From positions 10,695,491 through 10,759,490 of the forward strand of contig OY744616.1 in the NCBI GenBank assembly GCA_963556255.1: a stretch of DNA of 64,000 bases, in the 5' to 3' direction. Source of the DNA: Allolobophora icterica (Eukaryota > Annelida > Clitellata > Crassiclitellata > Lumbricidae). A model generated the notes under the pieces. The model made no database searches, was not told the DNA's origin, and worked only from the letters and a program-made list of their open reading frames with translations. The position numbers and the translations under genes are program-made. Below, one piece after another: positions 40,801 through 51,700 of the stretch (position 1 is the first letter of the stretch; every line of letters starts with the position of its first letter).

Positions 40801-43800
40801 TTACTGTGATCATTTGCATATCATGCCAAGTTCTGGAAGTCGACGACAGGTAATGCTGGAAGACTATTTAAATTTGCTGATTGACTTATGCTTTTCATTA
40901 ATTAGTTAACGCTAACGGCATTCTCGTTGGTAGATCACTTTGCTGTTTACAATATGGTTCATATTCTTAATCTTTGACGAGTGTTATCTTAAGTACTTTG
41001 TTGACCTTATTATTTCAGTACTCAATATTATTACCACCATCATCTGTGTCATTCGGATAATTACTAATTTTTTTCTTTCTTGATGTTGAATCTTCTTGAA
41101 ATTGGTTTACCTCCTTTGCAACAGTTTTGACCTTATTGAAAAGGTCCATCTTGCTTTTGCCTATTAAAACAATGTAGCATCTTCTGTTTTAGCTTCTCCG
41201 AAAAGAAGCAAAATCGTGCATTTCTGTTGGAGGTTAGTTGGAATAATTTGATTGTTATTAAATAACAAAATAACTGCAGGCTGAAAACCCAGTTTTTGGA
41301 TTTATTTATTAATCTTTCTTAAATGATCCACGAATTTCAAATTGCAAAATATCTGTGTCATGCCAATTTAGACCCAGTTTACTGATAGTCCTACTCCAGG
41401 TTTTGATTTTTCCCTCTATTATTTTTTTATAGTTTACAGTTATGCTTACCTGGTAGTTTTTTTATTGATATATCTTTTTAAACTAAGTTAAGTCCTAGGG
41501 ATTTGTATTGTGCATTTCTTTGACAGTTCTATGCTCCATGGTGTGGGCATTGTCGCAAACTAGAGCCGGTCTATCATCAGGTGTATCTGGAACTGAAGAA
41601 CACGCCAATCACTGTTGCCAAAGTCGATGCCACAAAGTATGCAAGACTTGCGTCCGAATATGAAGTGAGAGGTTATCCAAGCATCAAATTGTGAGTATCT
41701 GAGACATGATTAGTATATTGGGGAAACAGAAACTAACAATGATAGCTGTCATAACCTTGTTTGAATTCCAAGCTCTTTAATTTACTCCTGTCACTGTCTG
41801 TTCACTAGTGAGTAGATTTTGATAGTGATCCCTCTTCTTTTTCTATCATTCCTGTATTTTTCCTCTAGCAGCCTCTGTTCATTAATTTCCAGTTCATTTC
41901 TGCCAGGATGGCAGAAGAACATATGCTGTCTTACTGTCTCATGATTGCTAGATAGTTCGTTTTACAAACTAACAAAAACCTCTTCCTTTGTTTTGTCCAT
42001 TCTGTCATTATCATCCGCGGTTTAGAACATATACTTCTAGCTTCAAAACAGGAAAGGGCATGCAGTGCCTTGGAAGAATTTTTGAAGCAATGCTATGTAA
42101 TTTTATTCTAAACTATATGCTAGTTTCCTATCGACTTTTATATGTACTTCTTAGGTTTTTCAATTAACTATTTTCATTGTCACTTGTGATGAAGTCATCT
42201 TACCACTTTAAAAGGAATATTAAACACTGTTTTATTAATCAGGAAGAAATTTAAATACCTTATGCATCATTACTTGTCCAGACAGAAACAACAAAAACAC
42301 ATGGCTGGTAGTAGTTGAATTTACCAGTACTAAAATGACACTTGAAATATGATTAGTAATGCAAAATTTTGTTTTATGAAATTCTGTTAGCATTCAGGGT
42401 GATCGAGCTTTTACGCACAATGGCGAGAGGAGCAAAGAAAGCATTGTGGAGTTTGCGAAGAGGGCGTATGGGTAAGAGTTGGATTCATGTAGTATTTTGA
42501 TCATAAATGCTTATTTATATAGCACATCATCAGGATAACTGCTCAGAGGCAATCCTGAGCTGACAAATCAAATGGCGTTCAATTGCCAGTGAAACAGTAT
42601 CAAGTAGACAACAGTTATTGATTATTATTCATTGTTATTTGTTATTAGAGAATATAATATCCATATTCAAGTGACTTATCCTCAAACAGTTGCATTGTAC
42701 ATATGCTTTCTTATATATTCCTCCAAGCTGTCTAACAACCTGCAACATGAGCTTCTCAGCCTCTCTTTGTCTCTTTCTACAAACGCTTGAAGACCATTTT
42801 GGTCGACCATGTTTTCATTGTGTTCGGGAGCGCCTCTGATGAGTCTCTCTGAAGTGGTGCTATATAAATTTGCAGTTACAATTACCATTACCAAATGAAG
42901 GAGGGATGAGAGATTACCTTACCGTAACATGCACTGTGCCTTGCCTTAGTACCTTGCTGTGCGGATGATGGTAAGATTACCTCTTCCACCATTTAAATTG
43001 CCATGCCTTTATCTTTTCTCTTTCTATCTGACCTCACTTCTGGGTATGTATTGGTATATTTATCTAGCACCTTTACTTCTCTAACGACGTAGGGGATTAG
43101 TTTTGCATGCATTGTAGTACGCGTTTGTTGTTAAAGGGGTAAAGAAGCTCAAAAAGTCTTCTTGATTTGACTACTATTGTTTTGTGCATAAGTTTTGAAT
43201 GCAGATGAAATTGCTAGGCTTGAATCGACAAACTATTCAATGCCATTGTTTTGTTTTCAAAGAGATTTTTCATCATGAACTTGTCTCCATTCGCTCTTTA
43301 TGTGCAATTTGTTCATGCAATGGCTTTCTGATTTGTGTGTGGTTCTCAGTCCACAGGTGCGTCCTTTGGCAAGCAGTGGAAAGCTCAGCGATGCATTGAA
43401 AGAGCATGCCAACAGCGTCTTCTTTATGTATGTCGGTCCAACTGGTGATGCAAACAAACTTTATGTAAGAACGTACAAAACTTTGTTTCTCTATCATTTA
43501 TTGACATGTGTTGCTGCAACATTTTGTACTGATGAAGGGCTTCGGTTTAGGGAAGTTATGTAAATGTTCCGAAAGTAAGAAGAAATTAATTAATAGAAAG
43601 CCAAACAGCTACTGGGTTATTATTGTTGTTATGGTTGCACTTCATCACAAATATCCTTCCTCTGAAGAAGTGGAAGGTGGTATTTAAACTCTGGGTTAAA
43701 TGGCCAACGTGTGAGTAGTCTACCATGAGTATGCCCTTCAATCTGCCCACCATGTCATGGTTTTAGTTTGACAGAACATCTTTAATATCGGTGTTCTTCA

Positions 43801-46800
43801 TGTTTTACAATTTATTACATTCTGTATTTCAGACGTCCTTCTCACAGCTGGCTGAGAAGTTCGCTGTTTTGAGTTACTTCTACTCAGGGGAATCAAAGAT
43901 TTTGCCACAGGTAAGTAAAGAAATATGTAATTTGAATCAACATTGGAACACTGGTCTGTGCTGTGGAAAACTGTGGCATGTACGAAGTTAAATAAAACCT
44001 GAATGAGTAAATTGCTGTTCCAAATGGACAATGCATTCCTTTTAGTAACAGTTATTCTGTTATGCCTAATTTGGTTTGTTTTCCTTTAATTGCCAGTAAT
44101 AAACACATTATGACCGCATAGAATTATTTACAGTAGGATAAAAACTGAACTGAATAGTTAACACATGTCTTGTTTTTCCCTTACGTTTTATGTAGGGCAC
44201 TGAACTCAAACATCAGCCTGCAGTACTCGTTTTTAAAGATGGCGTCCATTATGAATTTGATAGTGAGTCTTGTTCGCTTTTTTAAAATAGATTATTTATA
44301 ATTATAAATGAAAATTCATTTGGCATCTTTAAAAAAGTGCATATAAGGAACCAACATAATACTAACAGAATCGCTTAATTCAATATATAAATACATTTGG
44401 TGCAAGTATGATTAATGAACATTGTTAAATTTGCAGAGTTTTAATTTTAAAATTGTTTATTTCAAAGCATCGGCTGAAGATGAGAACGTTGAAGCGCTGT
44501 TGGAGAAATGGGTGAGTGCAGAACGGTTTCGGGCCTTTCCAAAGATCGGTGGAGTGGGACTGAACGAGATGTCGGGTCTTGGGAAGATGATCGTCATCTT
44601 TGTGGCAGATGAGAAGGATGACTCCAATGCCAACCAGAAACGGTATAACTGCAGTTTTGGATAGAATATTAGAGTCACTGGTGTCTTCAGAATTCATGTA
44701 TTTCAACATATTTAAGAAGCATATTTCATTTGTTTAGTCACATTAATGCAGATGTATATATAAGTATGCATGCACAACCATTTTCGCATGCACATTACAA
44801 TTTCAGAAACGTAACCATGAACACAGAACATAATATTGTAATATCTTTCATAATTTATATAGATTCTTTATCCTTATGTTAATAATTCATAATTTATAGA
44901 CCCATTGTTTCTCAGCCACTTGACGACGTGTGACAGAATGGCGATTTCTTCGCTAAGTTTGCAGTCACAACTCGTCTTGGTGTCTCTGAGGTCCAACTGC
45001 ATGATGTTCCAGACGTGATTTATTGGACACAGAATGTGGTTTCATTCATAATTTGTATAGCACATCTAAAAATGTCCTCTCAGTTGCGTGCTTTTTTGTT
45101 TTTGTTATGTATGCCTCTTTCCTGAGCAGACGTTACTGGTATTCGTTTTAGATTCAAAGAAATTGGAATGACGCTTGCCAGTAAATACCGGGAACAATTT
45201 CACAGGTATTAAAAGATTCAGCCTGAATAATATTGTTTTAACACCGATCTGAAGAGAATTTGTGTCAAACTGCTGTGTTTTATAAAAAAAAAACTGTGTG
45301 TTATAAATAACTTGTGCATATTAGATGTTATAGCAAGTATTGAGAAGTTGATATCAGGTTTGTTTGGGGAATTAAACGTGATTCTAAACTTATGAAATGG
45401 CTCAATATTAAAGTGCAGGTGCATACAGCGTATTACAGCAGCCTGTTTGCCACTGTATTAACGCAATGATGAAGTGATGAGGAAGAGGATGTCTTTTTCC
45501 GTATCACGATTATGTTGATGGCACACTTGGTATGGCAGAAATGTTGATGGTTAACAGGTTTCATTTGACTTGTGAGGACTACACATGTTTTGTCACTGAT
45601 GCACTAGTTGTAACAGTAAAGTGGTTGGTTATCTGTTCGTTAAGGTAGTAGTTGCGTCTTTGAAAAGCATGTTTGTGTTATGAATAATATGCATATGTAT
45701 GTATTTATTAAGACAGTTGATATCACCTTTTAATTATTATTAATTTGGTAATCTGCTCAATAAACTATAAATGTACAGTTTTCTTCCACTACAAACAATG
45801 ACCTCAACCCAACACCTTTCAGTGAATTTACCAGATGAGATACTTCACCGCTGCTGTCCATTTGATTTTACGGTTAAGGTCCCCCGGCTATGGATCGTGC
45901 TGACCTGAGATGTTAAATTACATGTAGTAGCTGCATCATTAAAATAGTAACTGGTTGATGTGTTCTGTTTGGTTTCCAGTCGTTTCCAGTTTGTGTGGAT
46001 GCCTGATCCTGAAACAGCTGGTAACATTATCATGGGATCTCGTGATCTCCCGTACGTCTTCATACTCGATCCACAGTCGCATCTCTATTACCTTTCCAAC
46101 ACAACAGAAAATATGACCTTAGAGGAGATGATCAGTTTTATCGAGGGAACTCTCGACGGCAAACTTGAGGCAAGTGATGAAAGGACTTCTTTGCCAAAGT
46201 ATTTTTATGATCATGGAACCGAAGTACATTTCAGCAGAGCCATTTCTGAGTTACTTATCAAAAGCAAAAGTTTAATATATGGAGCATTGAGCACCCAAGT
46301 TTTTTATTGAAGTGATATTGTGTGTCATTAAGCTTGTTTTCAAAAGATTTTAAATTATATACAGTAATTAAATAGCTTCATTTGTTTTTGTCAGGTGTGT
46401 TAGTAAGTTTAGTGCTCTGTTGCTGGCTTTTTTAGGCACATGGTGGAACTGGGTTAGGCCAAAGGTTTAAGCGATTATTTTATGACATATGGACTTCTGT
46501 GTATGTGAGTATCCTCAATTAATCTTTGTTAGCTTCGTCTTATATTCCAGTAGAAATAATTCATTTCACTACATACATTCTAAAGCCCAAATGTTGTGGT
46601 TGGACTTTCGTAATACAATATTCAGGCCAAGAGCTGAACACTTCCAACTTTCTGGAATAGGTTCAGCATACGACGTAAGCTCCTTGGTCTTTCTTTCCCT
46701 CTATTCTTAAGCTTAAAGGCAAGAATAGGTGCTATGGCAGGACTAAATACCATATCGAATAGCAAGCAAATCGGTTACAAGACTGAACTAAATGTCTTTA

Positions 46801-48388
46801 ATAACATGTGTTTTTAGCGCAGCTCTTTATGCATGTGAGTTATGGAAATTTAAAAAGACTGACCAGGATAAAATACTGGCATTTGAAATGAATTACTATA
46901 GAAGAATATATATTACACCTGAATTGGACATGAAGGTGACAAATGAGGAGGTCTGAAGAAGACTGAATATAAAGGAAGATCTAATACGAACAATAATGGG
47001 AAAGAAATTGAGTCTATTTGGGCATATAATTATGTAGAATGGATAACAATAGAAAAAAGTGATGATGGAAATTATGGATGGAAATGGGTGACGAGAAAGA
47101 CCTAACAGGAAGTGGATGGATGATATGAAAGATTGGTGCAAAAAAGACCTGCACATCGTGAAAATAGCAGCACAGGATCTGGGACCTCTAAACAAGTGAT
47201 GACATGTGCATTGGACACCTACTGGCCTTCGGCCCATGGATCATGATGATGATGATGATGAGTCCGTAAGCGCTTGAAAACCATTTTGTTCAATCGTGGT
47301 TTTACGTCGAGTGCCTCTGATGAGTTTCTGTTGAGGAGACGCTATATATATCTATGATTACAATGAAAAAGAGCATGTCATTGTCCTTTTCTACTGGTTC
47401 ATTACGATGTAGGTGTTTTCACTGCGCTGTTACTGTAGACTGATTCCGATGCTTGAATCTCCTTGCAAGCACTAGTTACACTGGGTACTCGCTTTTGGTT
47501 TAGGAAATCTACCGTGAGTCTCCGTGGCTTTTCCTGATGGTGTTTGGCATTCCGACGTTCGTTCTTAGCATTCTCTGTTATACGCTATGTTGTTTGGAAC
47601 CGGCGGAAGAAAACGAAACCTACGAAGGTTCTGATGATGATGACGATGTCAAAGAACATCCAGAAAGTAAGTGGGCTTTAGCATCTTGAGCTAGCCAGAC
47701 TGTAGCATGTCAGATTTAGACTTTTAATATGGCCATGCATATACACATACTGGCACGTACAAACGTACATACATAGATTCGTTCACTGTTCTAAAGCCCT
47801 GTTATTGCCATGTTAGAGTGAACTTGCCTTCATTTTATCATATTATGTAGCATTTGTTTTCATTTTATCATATTATGTAGCATTTTGTTTTCATTTTATC
47901 ATATTATGTAGCATTTTGTTTTCATTTTATCATATTATGTAGCATTTTGTTTTCATTTTATCATATTATGTAGCATTTTGTTTTTCATTTTATCATATTA
48001 TGTAGCATTTTGTTTTCATTTTATCATATTATGTAGCATTTTGTTTTTCATTTTATCATATTATGTAGCATTTTGTTTTCATTTTATCATATTATGTATC
48101 ATTTTGTTTTCATTTTATCATATTATGTAACATTTTGTTATCATTTTATCATATTATGTAGCATTTTGTTTTCATTTTATAATATTATTTAGCATTTTAT
48201 CATACAAAACAAAATTATGTGGCATTTGTTTTCATTTTATCATATTATTTAGCATTTTATCATATTATATAGCATTTGTTTTCATTTTATCATATTATGG
48301 AGCATTTTTTTATGCTTTCATCTCAGATTTGGAGAATGCTTCACAGCTTCCGGCCGATTCCGACAAAACTCATCCGAAGAAAGACTGA
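40801..48388 (+). CDS. TMX3: TMX3-type transmembrane protein disulfide isomerase (first exon not found)
   Basis: Thirteen exons: 40801-40849, 41193-41232, 41527-41690, 42391-42471, 43350-43464, 43833-43910, 44196-44262, 44468-44642, 45152-45205, 45980-46169, 46436-46504, 47504-47666, 48327-48388, all in phase, about 435 residues; human TMX3 is about 450. TMX3 is an ER-membrane oxidoreductase acting in disulfide formation. Exon 40801 encodes the end of a signal peptide (TVIICISCQVLEVDD). The a domain has FYAPWCGHC in exon 41527, the redox-active site, followed by VRGYPSIK. Later thioredoxin-fold regions lack CXXC. Exon 47504 encodes one membrane helix and an acidic tail; the protein ends HPKKD, keeping the lysine at -3 but not -4 of a KKXX ER-retrieval signal. 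The 5' exon with the start codon was not located. The intron after 46169 has a GC donor. Confidence 0.93.
42755..42893 (+). repeat. LINE 3' end in TMX3 intron
   Basis: CGCTTGAAGACCATTTTGGT, then GGAGCGCCTCTGATGAGTCT and TGGTGCTATATAAATTTGC, the plus-strand L2-like 3' family. Confidence 0.6.
43076..43141. mobile_element. Short palindromic MITE (CTYTAACGACG family)
   Basis: TCTCTAACGACGTAGG and, inverted, CTTTAACAACAAACGCG bracket about 66 bp. Related hairpin-like units at 53238-53308 and 58399-58468. Confidence 0.5.
46790..47261 (+). pseudogene. Non-LTR retrotransposon C-terminal relic (RTE-like)
   Basis: Lies in the TMX3 intron between 46505 and 47503. The plus strand reads in pieces ACELWKFKKTDQDKILAFEM, YYRRIY, KKLSLFGHII, then RPNRKWMDDMKDWCKKDL with internal stops, ending in an (ATG)n tail. 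This is the usual end of RTE-like and related LINE ORFs. 5'-truncated. Confidence 0.75.
47262..47368 (+). repeat. LINE 3' end in TMX3 intron
   Basis: AAGCGCTTGAAAACCATTTT, GAGTGCCTCTGATGAGTTTC and GACGCTATATATATC, same family as 2455-2540. Directly follows the RTE-like relic. Confidence 0.6.
47825..48305. repeat. ~30-bp minisatellite in last TMX3 intron, about 16 units
   Basis: Units of TTTTCATTTTATCATATTAT plus GTAGCATTTTG, very similar to one another at the left and diverging at the right. It occupies most of the intron between 47666 and 48327 and ends about 20 bp before the acceptor. Confidence 0.95.
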
Positions 48389-51300
48389 TTGCACATTTCC
48401 TTTCTTCCAGTCTTCGGAACAACACCTTCAGATGTCGCAGTTCACCACCTAGTCACCTTCGCAATACGTCAGCGTTTTGTAGACGTTTCCTAGTGTAGAC
48501 GAACTGGTTGCCAAGTTCTGGAACCGTGATCATGTCCATTTTTGTAACTGTCCATTTAGCTATTGATATTGATCAAATTTCTTCATGTTCTTTTGTGTTC
48601 TTACGGCTTTGGTGTAATGTCAATGAATTCTCTGCAATTTCTGTCTCTTGGTGGTTATTGGATGTTATTTTCCGAAATATAGCCGTTTTTCTACTATGTT
48701 TTCACTGATTTTCCAGACAAACGTTGGAGGCTGAGATTCTAGAAGTTGAGGTTATTCTTGCAGCGCCCTTGTAGTGGCATGATCACGTTACGGCGCTCTA
48801 GAATTTGTCTGTGTTATTATTATTCTCTTGTTTGAGCGATTTGAAGACTTTCAGACTGGTAGCACAATGTCATGTTTTTGTTCGTCTGCCTTTCTTCAAT
48901 GTGGTTTTTGTTTGCACAGCTTGATTTTAACATCTCTTTCAGCAAAACAAGAATTCTTACAATAGGTCCTCATGTTGTTGGAATTACGAACATCTGACAG
49001 TTCGACTGGACATCGATCTGTACATACTCATTTCAGTATCGGCACATTTCAGTGTCAACACATTTCAGTGACAGCACATTTCAATGTCAACACATTTCAG
49101 TATAGGCACATTTCAGTGCCAGTGGCATAGGTTAATTGCTTATAGTCAATATTGTTATCCTGAAGCGTCTCAAGTTTTCTTATTATAAATTATAACTGTG
49201 AAGCATAGTGAGTATTTGAGTCATAACTGTGGGTGAAAAGAACTTCTTGAAGCTGTAGTAATGTAGTTCAAATGACGTGGAACCTTGTTGTAGTCTCATA
49301 CCTTGGGATTATGTTGAACCATAGCCTGTCTGTGTAAGCGCTTGAAAACCATTCTACTTGATCGTGGTTTGTGCTGTCAGGGCTTGCGTGCGTCCGACTT
49401 GTTTCTCTTAAAATGGAGCTATATAAATTTGCAATTTTAATTACATTGCACAAGTTTCTTGTTTAGCAGATGTCAGTGGACATGTAGGTTAGGAATTACA
49501 TGTGTAACCACTGGTGGTGTTATGTAAACCGGGTCAGTGTTATATTTAGATCTGCAATTGTCTATAATTCTATAAAAAAAATATTGGGCAGTAAACATAC
49601 TGCCTGACCTTTTAATCTGTACTTGGAACCGAATATGACCATGTCACGCTGATTTGGTTTTTGACTGAATGCCTGCGTGTTTTTGGATGCTGAAGAAAAA
49701 TCAGGAGATCAGATACAATAGCCATGCCCGCATTCCAACGTGGGACTCGTATGGGACCCATATTCTGATATGGGTCCTGTCTAGAGCCCATATGGGTCCC
49801 ATCTTGGGCACTCTCGCAGGGAGTCAACAGTTCGTTCTACAGCCAAATATGCAAATCCGGTGCGCACAAATGTTTTCCACAGCATGGTTTTTACTTTTCA
49901 AATGCATGTGGATGATGTTGATGTAAGTTTGCACTGTGTGTGTTGTGATTATTGTATGGCATGTGCCGTTGAACAATACAGTGTCTTTATTTTGTCATTA
50001 TAACTATTTACTTTTAGTGTCTTATTTGTGTCTCTGTGTGTAGTCTGTAATTAAAAGTGATTGTTTCTGTTTCTCTTGTGTTGTTCAGTTTCCAAATGAT
50101 CAGCAGACATTAGTAAACGTGGTTTTTCAACTCCAACAGCAACATCATATGTAAGACATATTGAAGCCCATGTGGCAATATTCTCATATTGGTTTCACGT
50201 GTCCAACCACATGGGGACTACTTCTCTGCCATATAGAACCCACGTGGATCCCATCTAAGACCCACGGAAATGCTGTCCGGTTAGACCTCTTGGAGAAAAG
50301 GCACTATAATCCATTCAATCTGCCACTTTCCCATTTATCTCAACTTGGACATGAATCCACAGTAAATCTTCTGCTCTCTCCCGCACTCTTGATCTGGTAA
50401 CCGAATCTTTTTCTTCACACCATTTCTGTGGATGACCCTTTGACACGACACAGCTTCAGTGTGTATAGAGTATACTATACACTCATAATCGTATCCTAAT
50501 ATCTAGAGCGCCACTTGAAGGCCTAGGGCAGGGCACCAGCCTATTATAGTATTCATGAGTGGCACGCTGCACTATAAAGCAGCTTTATAAACCTTGCATT
50601 TAGCGTAAAGTAGCGCTTGTAAACTTTCCAGTTCACGATTAAATGAACGATCAACTCCAAAATATTTATGAAAGGAAGGTACGAAATACAGACTTCAAAA
50701 GCAACCCTTAATTTGCTGTGAAGGCAGAGAATTTCGGTGATTGACGGGCATAATAAACTGACTAAACGCAATATCATAATATAGTGAATGTAATACGCTG
50801 GAAATCGGACTTAACCTTAATTGCAGATAATACTATAATTATTATAATAAAAGCCAACTCCATTCCTGGCACATGTAGTCATGCGCTACATAAAGTTAAA
50901 GACGCAATACAAGATGACCTAGTGTTCCGGCCAAAAGGTTGATGCTGGCGATATTTGAAGTTGGCGGATAATCTTTTGCTACGTACAATTCTTAAAGTTG
51001 CTAAAGGTAATCGATACGTTTGTAATTGATCTTTTCTGGATATTTTTAGTATTCTGGTTTCCAATTCTGGTGCCAGCTGGAGGCTTTTATGGCGCATCGA
51101 TATTGAGCCGCTAGCTAGATTTAACTAATGCACCATTACTTACATTACATCGCATTACTTTGCGTATGTGCCCACACGGGTGTCGCATTTAAATTGAATA
51201 AAAACATTGTATTTGGCGGAATTGGCTATCAAACAGATTCTGAAAGTAAGAATCCAAAATCACTAAAGTGAGTGTTTCGATTCACAGAACTCGAAATTTG

Positions 51301-51694
51301 ATTTATTTTTGTTTCTTTAGTGTGATTGTGAGCACCATGAAAACTAATAATTTAGACAATTTAACCGAAATATTTCATAAAAGATGTTAAAACTGGGCAC
51401 ATAAATTGGTTTTGTCAAATGTGCTATGTTGTTTTGTCCCATACATTACTAGTATTATTTGGAATTGCCTATTATCTTATTGAACACAGCATCAAATATA
51501 TTGCTCACGTGTACAGAGTTATGTAAATTGGCAAGCCTTTCTATATAGCCAAAAGGTCTAGCTGATATTCAGTTCTTTGTCTCTCTTGTTTTGCTGTCTG
51601 ATGTTTGTCTTGTTCGTTTGTGGTAGAACATCCAACCATGCATAAAAAGTTGTAAATTGCAAGATAATCTGTCAATTTCTTATTATCGTTACAG
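48389..51694. other. TMX3 3' UTR and intergenic spacer
   Basis: Contents: a LINE 3' end at 48755-48830 (CAGCGCCCTTGTAGTGGCAT, also at 63872); a 16-bp tandem motif CACATTTCAGTGTCAA at 49030-49125; a GCGCTTGAAAACCATT-type 3' end at 49330-49446; CATATGGG repeats at 49735-49815 and 50155-50280; and a minus-strand L2-like 3' end at 50430-50560. No coding exon is supported; a non-coding first exon of PSME3IP1 may lie near its right side. Confidence 0.5.
49735..50280. repeat. CATATGGGNCCCATATGGG repeat family
   Basis: Palindromic runs such as TATGGGACCCATATTCTG and AGCCCATATGGGTCCCATC (49748-49803) recur in weaker form at 50155-50280 and at 35985-36040 (ATATGGGCCCCATATGGG). Confidence 0.6.
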
Positions 51695-51700
51695 ATCACA

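Noticed and set aside
45960..46310. 116-codon frame read as a separate gene
   Set aside because: It is TMX3 exon 45980-46169 plus read-through into the following GC-AG intron.
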